This document shows positions 7,751 to 13,413 of a DNA stretch of 13,413 nucleotides, piece by piece; position 1 is the first letter of the stretch, and each line of letters opens with the position of its first letter. The DNA is from Candidatus Brocadia sp. (lineage in GTDB: Bacteria > Planctomycetota > Brocadiia > Brocadiales > Brocadiaceae), in contig JAUQXU010000454.1 in the NCBI GenBank assembly GCA_030837935.1, positions 1 to 13,413 on the forward strand, given 5' to 3'. A program made the translations under genes and the position numbers. The notes beneath the pieces were generated by a model. That model did not search any database. It worked only from the letters and a program-made list of their open reading frames with translations, and was not told the origin of the DNA.

Positions 7751-9844
7751 TTAAAATGCATACGTAATCTTAATGCGAAATGTCCTGCCATCCTGTTCGA
7801 TTGTGTCCTGCGGCGCGTGTTCTTCGCCACCCGGGTCTTCATATTCTTTATTAAACAGGTTAAAAACTCCTCCTGAAACTTCTAGTGTTTTAAAAATATT
7901 ACGACTGTATAGTGTCATATTGGTGACAAAAAAGTCTTCCGCAAATTTCCCGTTAAGCGTACGCCGCCTGCTCGTGTACTGTTCTTCTCCGCTTAAAAAA
8001 AGTTTGCGCTTTATCACGGGGATAATAATGTTGAATTTCGCCAGGTATTCAGGAGAATTTACCAGATCTTTCCCTTCCGTGGTATTTTCTGTTTCCTGAA
8101 TGGTATAACTAGCCCTACCCTCAAGTCCACTTTCCCATTTTTCTTCCAGCTCAAATTCAAGGCCTTTTGCGCGAACCTTAGACACATTTTCAAACACATT
8201 GAGGTCGTCTGTATCATCAGATCTTGAGACAATGAGATTGTCAATTGAGTTATAAAAACCTACAATTGTCCCGCGAAGGTGTTTTCCTAAGTACTGCTCG
8301 TAAATAATCTCGTAGGTATCAATAGTCTCGGGGTCAAGATCGGGATTGGCCTTTTGGGAAGTACCATCTTTGTAGTAAAGTTCGTAAGTGTTTGGCTCGC
8401 GAAATGCCCGGCCATAAACAAATTTAAACGTCGTCTTCTCAAATGGGGTGTAAATCAGGGCAGCGCGCGGGTTAACGATTCCCCCAAAGGTCTCAAAATA
8501 ATCAAAACGAATGCCGGCATGTAAGGTCAAATAATCCGTAATGGTAAATTCATCCTGAGAATAAACTGCCCAATACTGCGAGTCACGATGGTCATCGAGG
8601 ATTTCGCGCCTGATACTTGGAATTGCACCCTCTTGTATATGATTAAAGAGACGCTGATCCTGCTGTATACTATATCGGGAATCCAGACCAAAGGTGCATT
8701 TGTGTGCTTCCAGGAGTGTTTTGGTTAACTGAACCTCTCCTTGAAACCACTGACTATCAACGTCATCAGAAGTTTTTACTGTTCCAGGATAATCCGTTGA
8801 AAAATAATCATCATTATAATGATAAAAATTGTAGTTGAACCGGGCCATAAGATTGATTTGGTCTCCAATTATTCGTTCATACTTCAGATCAGCCCAGCCA
8901 CGCTCATCCTCAGTAAAAAATAGCTTGTTAAATCTCGTATCATATGGAGCAGTTGGAACATCTTTTTCCCTTTTATGATAATTTACCTGAAAAGATAAAT
9001 TACGATATAACAACCCGGCAAAAATATTTTTAAAACGATCATTGTCGAGATCGCTTGCAATGCCATTGTTGTTTTCCGGCTGGTCGAATTCTTTGAAAAA
9101 TAAATGATCGTCTCCATCACTGTTGTAATAAGAACCTGAAAAGACCATCTCCAGACCACTTTGAAATTTCTCACCGGAGCTCACACGGCCCTTGTATGTC
9201 TCAAAGCTGCCTGCTCCTGCCGAGGTCTCGACACCTCTAAAATTTCTACCCAGCCTGGTAATTACGTTGATAACGGCAAAAAATGCATTCGTGCCATACA
9301 ACGAAGAGCCAGGGCCGCGGATGATTTCGATACGTTCAATAAGATCTATATCGATAGGGAAATCGGTACCTATAGGCGCCTGGTTATAGATAGCGTCATT
9401 TATTCGGTGTCCATCAATAAGAAGCAGGATACGGGTGTTATAATCTCCAGGCAGCCCAAAACCCCTTACCCCCAGATAATGATAGTTTCTATCATAGGTA
9501 ACATGGAATCCTCTCACGCTCTGCAGAATCTCTGCAAAATTTTGATATCCATGTTTTTTGATCTCATCCGCCGTTATAATACTCACGGAAGAAGGAGCTT
9601 CTGTTACCTTTTGTTCGTATTTGGAGGCGCTATAAACTGAGGGAATCTCCTGAAAAAGAATCAATTCTTCGCTTACCTGTGACGATTCTATGGATAATTC
9701 TGATTCCGAGGATAGTTCTGATTCTGCCTGACACAGACAAGGTGAGAAATAAAGAGTGAAGAAGGGTATAACGAAGAATATTTGAAATTTCCCATTTATC
9801 TTAGAAAAGAAATTATTTTTCTTTTTGTTGTAAGCAATTAACAT
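7751..9844 (-). CDS. TonB-dependent outer-membrane receptor
   Basis: The protein has 697 residues. The signal peptide is about 1-40 (positively charged start, hydrophobic 21-33, likely cleavage after CQA). A Ser/Glu-rich segment with a repeated SELS unit covers 41-60, and ELILFQEIP near 60-68 is a possible TonB-box region. The plug domain at about 80-197 shows EAPSSVSIIT, VRGFG, LLIDGHRIND, IERIEIIRGPGSSLYG and VINVITR. The remaining 500 residues are alternating strands of a 22-strand barrel ending in a terminal Phe (TYAF), the usual outer-membrane insertion signal. It would import or sense a ligand using TonB/ExbB/ExbD energy; those genes are not in the window. The plug resembles the vitamin B12/siderophore class, but the substrate cannot be told. 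It is first in the five-gene operon, 20 bp before the binding protein. No Shine-Dalgarno is visible at the ATG, and no better in-frame start exists. Confidence 0.93.
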   Translation of the reverse strand: MLIAYNKKKNNFFSKINGKFQIFFVIPFFTLYFSPCLCQAESELSSESELSIESSQVSEELILFQEIPSVYSASKYEQKVTEAPSSVSIITADEIKKHGYQNFAEILQSVRGFHVTYDRNYHYLGVRGFGLPGDYNTRILLLIDGHRINDAIYNQAPIGTDFPIDIDLIERIEIIRGPGSSLYGTNAFFAVINVITRLGRNFRGVETSAGAGSFETYKGRVSSGEKFQSGLEMVFSGSYYNSDGDDHLFFKEFDQPENNNGIASDLDNDRFKNIFAGLLYRNLSFQVNYHKREKDVPTAPYDTRFNKLFFTEDERGWADLKYERIIGDQINLMARFNYNFYHYNDDYFSTDYPGTVKTSDDVDSQWFQGEVQLTKTLLEAHKCTFGLDSRYSIQQDQRLFNHIQEGAIPSIRREILDDHRDSQYWAVYSQDEFTITDYLTLHAGIRFDYFETFGGIVNPRAALIYTPFEKTTFKFVYGRAFREPNTYELYYKDGTSQKANPDLDPETIDTYEIIYEQYLGKHLRGTIVGFYNSIDNLIVSRSDDTDDLNVFENVSKVRAKGLEFELEEKWESGLEGRASYTIQETENTTEGKDLVNSPEYLAKFNIIIPVIKRKLFLSGEEQYTSRRRTLNGKFAEDFFVTNMTLYSRNIFKTLEVSGGVFNLFNKEYEDPGGEEHAPQDTIEQDGRTFRIKITYAF

Positions 9845-9850
9845 GTTGGG

Positions 9851-9864
9851 TTATACATGTATAA
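9851..9864. promoter_or_regulatory. perfect 14-bp palindrome just upstream of the TonB receptor start
   Basis: TTATACATGTATAA is a perfect inverted repeat ending six bases before the receptor ATG. It sits where a repressor would block transcription or where ribosomes would load. A role as operator for the operon is inference; no regulator gene is in the window. Confidence 0.4.
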
Positions 9865-9909
9865 TTCTTGTATAAGGATTAAAGATTAGGGTAAATGGTT
9901 TCTTGTATA
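9865..9909. repeat. 10-bp direct repeat in the leader of the TonB operon
   Basis: TTCTTGTATA occurs at 9865-9874 and 9900-9909, 35 bases apart, and TATAATTC also occurs twice (9860-9867 and 9911-9918). In AT-rich DNA some repetition is expected by chance, but both copies lie between the candidate promoter and the receptor gene. Confidence 0.4.
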
Positions 9910-9939
9910 GTATAATTCATGATACAGGATTGGGGCCAA
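9909..9939 (-). promoter_or_regulatory. weak candidate promoter of the TonB-kinase operon
   Basis: On the - strand TTGGCC (9934-9939) precedes TATACT (9909-9914) with a 19-base spacer. The -10 is good and the -35 is poor, with a spacer longer than ideal. It is the best sigma-70-like pair I see in the 265-bp gap 9845-10109, which otherwise holds only AT-rich sequence. No riboswitch or small gene was recognised there. Confidence 0.25.
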
Positions 9940-10109
9940 GATTCTTACATTTCTGACATTTTTATCACACGAAGTACAATTTTGTGCATATTAGACATTA
10001 TATAGTAGGATAATTCAAACAAAAAATATTTAACAGGTGCATTTTGCCAAATTGCCAGGGGAAAAAATCTCCTCAAATTCCTGACCGGACAATGCTGGAC
10101 ACACCTTGA

Positions 10110-10493
10110 TTATTTGTAAACTTTGTCCGGGTCAAAGACCTTGTTCTCGGTAATATGGATGCTGTCTGTATTTGGGATATATTCCCGATAATAGCATGTT
10201 TTATATCCCGCATGACATGCGGCAACATGTTGTTCCACGGCGAAAACGAGTGAATTCCCTTCACAATCGAAAAATACCCTTTTTACCAGCTGAATGTGGC
10301 CTGAAGTTTCACCTTTAATCATCAACCGGTTTTGAGAACGACGAAACACGTGTACCTTGCCTGTTTCAATGGTCTTTTCAACAGCGTCTTTATTCATGTA
10401 ACAGAGGGTAAGCACCTTTCCATCCAGCGCATCGACAATGACCGACGGGATGAGTCCTTTTTCATTGAAGTGTAACTTGTCCAACAGCTGCAT
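10110..10493 (-). CDS. hisI: phosphoribosyl-AMP cyclohydrolase
   Basis: This enzyme opens the adenine ring of phosphoribosyl-AMP, the third step of histidine synthesis, in the cytoplasm. The family signature is clear: MNKDAVEKTIETGKVHVF, RRSQNRLMIKGETSGHIQ, then a metal segment and a CHAGYKTCYYR stretch. Zinc cysteines are C77, C93 and C100 in the numbering from the chosen start. The usual DCDxD magnesium motif reads DCEGN (residues 76-80), so two aspartates are replaced by Glu and Asn. There is no HisE domain; the 127-residue length fits a stand-alone HisI. The start is put at 10493 because AAGGAG (10500-10505) abuts the upstream ATG at 10499 but is six bases from this one. It lies 55 bp after thiE and is the last gene of the purB-thiE-hisI group. 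No clear terminator follows. Confidence 0.9.
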   Translation of the reverse strand: MQLLDKLHFNEKGLIPSVIVDALDGKVLTLCYMNKDAVEKTIETGKVHVFRRSQNRLMIKGETSGHIQLVKRVFFDCEGNSLVFAVEQHVAACHAGYKTCYYREYIPNTDSIHITENKVFDPDKVYK

Positions 10494-10499
10494 AAGCAT

Positions 10500-10505
10500 C
10501 TCCTT
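10500..10505 (-). promoter_or_regulatory. Shine-Dalgarno that fixes the hisI start
   Basis: The - strand reads AAGGAG here. It touches the first in-frame ATG (10499) with no spacer and is six bases from the second (10493), so the second is the likely start and the protein is two residues shorter. Confidence 0.7.
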
Positions 10506-10548
10506 GCGTATTGAATCGTTTCAAGTTAAAACAGAAAAAAATCAGGAT

Positions 10549-11229
10549 TTATTTTGTGGCCTGAAAATTTGTTATAGGGGATATCTCTGACTTAAACAGG
10601 AATATTTTTTTGTATAAACATCTGGCCGCGTCTTCCGGATTAATGGCATGCATAATGCTCGAAATGACAGCAATACCGTCTGCCCCGTTAACCAAAACGT
10701 CTTTTACATTATTTTCACGAATTCCACCCAGCGCAATCACGGGTATCTCAACCGATGTTTTCAGATGTTGAATCTCCCCGGGTCCCCTGGGCTTAAGAAG
10801 CCCTGCCTTTGAAGGCGTATCAAAGACAGGCCCGAACGTAATATAATCAGCCCCGTAGTCCTGGGCTTGCAATGCCTCTTGACGATTATGGGTGGATATG
10901 CCAATTAGTCTTTCAAAACCCAATAATTTCCTTGTTACATGAAAAGGAAGGGACTGCCAGCCCAAATGCACGCCGTCTGCTTCCACTGACATGGCAATGT
11001 CGACCCTGTCATTGATGATTAAATTTGCATGGAAATCTCGGGTTATTTTTCTCAGTTCGGATGCCAAAGAATAAAGTTCGTGGGTAGAAAGTCCTTTTTC
11101 CCTTAATTGTATGGTCTTAACACCGCCATTTAACGCCAGTTTTATGGTATTCAGAAATGATTGTTTGCAGAGGTTTCTATCCGTAATCAGCACAAGGGAA
11201 AGATTATTTATCGGTTGTTTGTTCATCAT
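10549..11229 (-). CDS. thiE: thiamine-phosphate synthase or TenI-like protein
   Basis: ThiE joins HMP pyrophosphate and thiazole phosphate to give thiamine monophosphate. This is a 226-residue TIM-barrel protein of the ThiE/TenI superfamily. Visible motifs are VLITDRNL (13-20), QLREKG (41-46), INDRVDIA (72-79), GVHLGW (86-91), GISTHN (110-115), TFGPVFDTPSKAG (131-143), VIALGGI (164-170) and IAVISS (186-191). N73, D74, S112, the TPS segment 138-140 and K141 match substrate and metal positions of ThiE. The second Mg2+ aspartate, expected 19 residues after D74, is Ser93. That leaves open whether this is a functional synthase or a TenI-type thiazole tautomerase; His114 sits where TenI has its histidine. 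Start: an open frame runs back to a TTG at 11256, but the ATG pair at 11229/11226 gives the usual family N-terminus. Neither has a strong ribosome site. It is downstream of purB (37-bp gap). Confidence 0.8.
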   Translation of the reverse strand: MMNKQPINNLSLVLITDRNLCKQSFLNTIKLALNGGVKTIQLREKGLSTHELYSLASELRKITRDFHANLIINDRVDIAMSVEADGVHLGWQSLPFHVTRKLLGFERLIGISTHNRQEALQAQDYGADYITFGPVFDTPSKAGLLKPRGPGEIQHLKTSVEIPVIALGGIRENNVKDVLVNGADGIAVISSIMHAINPEDAARCLYKKIFLFKSEISPITNFQATK

Positions 11230-11266
11230 AAATACAGATTTTAAGTTTCTTGGCAAATTATGTGTG

Positions 11267-12721
11267 TTATACGTGCAGGGCGGGTATTAGTTTTTTATCT
11301 AGAAGATGGTTAAATCTCTTCAAAAGTGGGTTTATTGACTGATGTATAAATTCTTCTACTTGTTGTGGCGCCCTGCCAACTAATTTCATCGGATCGGAAA
11401 TTTCTTTCAATTTCGATATAATCCCGGAAAATGACGGGTCTTGTGCGATTCGTTCCAAAAGGTCGTTTTTATTTCCTTCTTCCTTCATCGTGTGAGCGGC
11501 ATCCATCGCATGCCTTCGGATCCTTTCGTGAAGTTCCTGCCGGTCTCCACCGGCATTCACCGCCTCCATGAGGATGTTTTCCGTTATCATCGAAGGTAAC
11601 TCATCGGCAAGATGACGACGGATAACAGCAGGATAAACGCTTAATCCGGCAGCAACGTTTAACACAATATTTAATATACCATCGATAGCAAGGAATCCCT
11701 CGGGGACAGAAATTCTTTTGTTTGCAGAATCATCCAGCGTCCTTTCAAACCACTGGGAGGCAGCAGTAAATGCCGGATTTAAGCAATTACAAAGCACGTA
11801 CCGTGCAAGAGCTGCTATGCGTTCACAACGCATGGGGTTCCTCTTGTATGCCATGGCTGATGAACCGATCTGTTCTTCCTCAAAGGGCTCTTCTATCTCT
11901 TTCAGATGTTGAAGCAATCGCATATCATTGGAAAATTTATGTGAAGATTGTGCTATGCCTGCCAGGCTATACCCAATCTGACTATCGATTTTGCGACTGT
12001 AAGTCTGTCCGGTTACGGGATAATAATCATCAAACTTCATCTTCTTTGTAACAAGTGCATCCAGCCTTTTTACCTTTTCCGCATCGTTATGAAAGAGTGA
12101 CATAAAACTGGCTTGTGTACCGGTTGTACCCTTCACGCCGTGAAACCGTAAGCCCTTGATTCTTGTTTCCACTTCCTCGATATCGAGGAGATAATCCTGA
12201 ATCCATAAACAAATCCGTTTCCCCAGCGTGGTTGGTTGTGCCGGCTGAAAATGAGTGAAACTTAAGGTTGCGAGGTTTTTATATTTTATCGCTTGATTTG
12301 AAAGTACGTTTACGATATTTATAAGCTTTGCATGTATGATGTGTAATCCCTCCCTCATCTGGATGAGATCGGTATTGTCCTGCACGTAGGCGCTGGTTGC
12401 GCCGAGATGAATAATTGGCCGTGCCTTTGGACATTGCTCACCATAGGCGTGGATGTGCGACATGACATCGTGTCTGAGTTTCTTCTCATATGCCCGTGCA
12501 ACATCAAAGTTGATCGTATCCTGAAAGCGACGCATTTCCTCGATCTGATCGTTTGTAATCGTGTGTAACCCAAGCTCCTGCTCTGCCTCGGCAAGTGCAA
12601 TCCAGAGCCGCCGCCAGGTGCTGAATTTATATTGATCAGAAAATAGAGAGCCCATTTCTTTGCTGGCATATCGTTCAGAAAGAGGCGATTGATATGTGTT
12701 GTACTGGTTTGTTGATGGCAT
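11267..12721 (-). CDS. purB: adenylosuccinate lyase, animal-like type
   Basis: PurB removes fumarate from SAICAR and from adenylosuccinate, two steps of purine synthesis, as a cytoplasmic homotetramer. This 484-residue protein has the fumarase/aspartase superfamily fold. It shows RHDVMSHIHAYG near 83-94, HLGATSAYVQDNTDL at 105-119, the catalytic histidine H157 in the THFQPAQ motif, GVKGTTGTQASF at 195-206, TGQTYSRK at 237-244, and the signature loop IGSSAMAYKRNP at 285-296 with catalytic Ser in the GSS. ERTLDDSANKRI follows in the C-terminal part. The whole protein follows the animal ADSL sequence closely from memory, including the YASxEM and FSDxYKFxTWRxLW N-terminus, rather than the shorter B. 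subtilis type. The loop has Ala where animals have Pro (SSAMA versus SSAMP). The start ATG has an AGGT six or seven bases upstream. It heads a group with thiE and hisI. Confidence 0.94.
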   Translation of the reverse strand: MPSTNQYNTYQSPLSERYASKEMGSLFSDQYKFSTWRRLWIALAEAEQELGLHTITNDQIEEMRRFQDTINFDVARAYEKKLRHDVMSHIHAYGEQCPKARPIIHLGATSAYVQDNTDLIQMREGLHIIHAKLINIVNVLSNQAIKYKNLATLSFTHFQPAQPTTLGKRICLWIQDYLLDIEEVETRIKGLRFHGVKGTTGTQASFMSLFHNDAEKVKRLDALVTKKMKFDDYYPVTGQTYSRKIDSQIGYSLAGIAQSSHKFSNDMRLLQHLKEIEEPFEEEQIGSSAMAYKRNPMRCERIAALARYVLCNCLNPAFTAASQWFERTLDDSANKRISVPEGFLAIDGILNIVLNVAAGLSVYPAVIRRHLADELPSMITENILMEAVNAGGDRQELHERIRRHAMDAAHTMKEEGNKNDLLERIAQDPSFSGIISKLKEISDPMKLVGRAPQQVEEFIHQSINPLLKRFNHLLDKKLIPALHV

Positions 12722-12765
12722 AACGTACCTGAATCTATGTTAAGGAATTTTAACTTTACAGGGGG

Positions 12766-12790
12766 CATGGACAAACTTTGTTTGTCCGTG
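12766..12790 (-). promoter_or_regulatory. hairpin in the purB leader
   Basis: CATGGACAAA (12766-12775) and TTTGTCCGTG (12781-12790) form a 10-bp stem with one G-T pair and a five-base loop. On the - strand it lies about 45 bases before the purB start. No T-tract follows on that strand, so it is not a plain terminator. It may be a protein-binding operator or a leader stem. Confidence 0.4.
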
Positions 12791-12833
12791 TTCGTGCCTA
12801 AGTTGAAATTAGCTCTTTAGTAATTCTGCTCGT

Positions 12834-12861
12834 ATTTTAATCATAAACGTATGAAAATCAA
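12834..12861 (-). promoter_or_regulatory. candidate sigma-70 promoter of purB-thiE-hisI
   Basis: On the - strand TTGATT (12856-12861) and TAAAAT (12834-12839) are separated by 16 bases. The spacer contains TCATA-AACG-TATGA (12841-12854), a small inverted repeat. The predicted leader is about 105 bases and includes the hairpin at 12766-12790. Confidence 0.35.
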
Positions 12862-12869
12862 TCTAAAAG

Positions 12870-12907
12870 AAAAAAGGTGTTGCCTGGTTAAGTACAACAC
12901 CTTTTTT
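12870..12907 (-). terminator. strong intrinsic terminator after groEL (bidirectional)
   Basis: A six-A run plus GGTGTTG (12870-12882) pairs perfectly with CAACACC plus six T (12895-12907) around a 12-base loop. This gives a 13-bp stem whose A/T flanks supply a T-tract on both strands. It lies 99 bases after the groEL stop on the - strand and just upstream of the purB promoter candidate, so it separates the two transcription units. I see no + strand gene that it would serve. Confidence 0.88.
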
Positions 12908-13006
12908 ATAGAAATTTTTGCCTTCAAACACAGATTATGAGAATTTTAATGAATATTCAAAGGAGTATCTCTGTATATCAGCGGGAAAACTGTGTCCTTA
13001 TTAAAA

Positions 13007-13413
13007 TCAATGTCTGTGTCCGCATGGAGCTGTTCCAGATGCTTCCTTTTCTTCTGGTATTTCACCAATCACGGCGTTGGTCGTGAGAAGCAGAGCGGCA
13101 ATGCTTGCACCATTTTGCAATGCTACTTTTACTACCTTTGCAGCATCGATGATACCGGACTCGACCATGTCAGTATATCTCTCACCGAAAGCATCATAAC
13201 CATAATTACCCGTTCCGTCTTTTACATTTTGCAGTATGACGGCGCCTTCCAGGCCTGCGTTTTCCGTTATCAACTGAATTGGCTTTTCTATGGCTACCCT
13301 GACAATATTAATTCCAATCTTCTCATCGCCCTTGACAGATACAGTATCCAATACCTTCGATGCCCTTAGCAGGGCAACTCCACCGCCCGGCAAGATACCT
13401 TCTTCAACGGCAG
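13007..13413 (-). CDS. groEL: chaperonin GroEL, C-terminal part (partial, runs off the edge)
   Basis: The last 134 residues of the 60-kDa chaperonin are present; the 5' part is outside the window. The frame continues to the edge as AVEEGILPGGGVALLR, the usual GroEL segment near residue 405 of the E. coli protein. It is followed by the equatorial-domain segments IQLITENAG, NYGYDAFGERYTDMVESGIIDAAKVVKVAL and ASIAALLLTTNAVIGEIPE. GroEL folds client proteins in a double ring with GroES using ATP. The C-terminus ends ASGTAPCGHRH and lacks the Gly-Gly-Met repeats found in many bacterial GroELs. groES is not in view. A strong terminator follows. The apparent start near 13393 is only an internal TTG codon. 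Confidence 0.95.
   Translation of the reverse strand, partial: AVEEGILPGGGVALLRASKVLDTVSVKGDEKIGINIVRVAIEKPIQLITENAGLEGAVILQNVKDGTGNYGYDAFGERYTDMVESGIIDAAKVVKVALQNGASIAALLLTTNAVIGEIPEEKEASGTAPCGHRH

Noticed and set aside
9923..9940. Sigma-54-like TTGGCCCC...CTGTA on the - strand
   Set aside because: The -12 element reads GT instead of GC and the -24 match is partial; this is likely chance.
9845..10109. Possible cobalamin or c-di-GMP riboswitch ahead of the TonB receptor
   Set aside because: Neither a B12-box-like sequence nor the conserved GEMM core could be found in this short AT-rich gap.
10083..10133. Inverted repeat GACCGGACAA / TTGTCCGGGTC across the hisI stop as a terminator
   Set aside because: The loop is 30 bases, one base is bulged and no T-tract follows on the - strand.
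11230..11256. Longer thiE start at a TTG codon
   Set aside because: There is no Shine-Dalgarno before the TTG, and the extra residues are not part of the usual family N-terminus.
11230..11266. TPP riboswitch before thiE
   Set aside because: The gap is only 37 bases and cannot hold the structure; no thi-box motif is seen.
12992..13369. Long + strand open frame opposite groEL
   Set aside because: It lies wholly against a clear GroEL frame, and its translation resembles no protein family I know.

Overview
The window is a 13.4 kb piece of a moderately AT-rich bacterial chromosome. An outer-membrane TonB-dependent receptor shows that the host is Gram-negative. The adenylosuccinate lyase closely resembles the animal-type enzyme, a type I associate from memory with planctomycetes among others. 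This, the base composition and the mix of housekeeping and sensory genes make me favour a planctomycete such as the anammox order Brocadiales. That is inference at about 50% confidence; a deltaproteobacterium-like or Nitrospirota-like host is not excluded.

Layout. On the + strand at the left edge are the last codons of an unknown gene with a poly-Glu tail, a hairpin, and then holB (DNA polymerase III delta prime). Everything else is on the - strand. Read in the direction of transcription from the right edge: the 3' part of groEL, a strong hairpin terminator, then purB-thiE-hisI (purine, thiamine and histidine biosynthesis). About 265 bp of AT-rich intergenic DNA follows. Next is a tight five-gene signalling operon: TonB-dependent receptor, ABC-type periplasmic binding protein, membrane histidine kinase, single-domain response regulator and REC-PAS-GGDEF-EAL c-di-GMP enzyme. 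A secreted C39-family peptidase-like protein follows, convergent with holB.

How the genes work together. The five-gene operon has gaps of 20, 3 and 14 bp and one 11-bp overlap, so the products are very probably made together. It puts an outer-membrane receptor, a periplasmic solute binder, a transmembrane kinase with its own periplasmic domain and two receiver proteins in one unit. It has no ABC permease or ATPase and no DNA-binding output domain. The simplest reading is a sensing pathway: a ligand crosses the outer membrane, is bound in the periplasm and reported to the kinase, and the output is a change in c-di-GMP through an enzyme whose cyclase and phosphodiesterase halves both look intact. 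The ligand is unknown. This is the most interesting content of the window.

Smaller points are two start codons (C39 protein, hisI) that move downstream because of Shine-Dalgarno placement, a ThiE-like protein lacking one expected Mg2+ ligand, a HisI with a variant metal motif, a GroEL tail without Gly-Gly-Met repeats, and a perfect 14-bp palindrome just upstream of the TonB receptor start codon. No tRNA, rRNA, CRISPR array, insertion sequence or phage gene was seen, and no gene-free stretch exceeds 300 bases.
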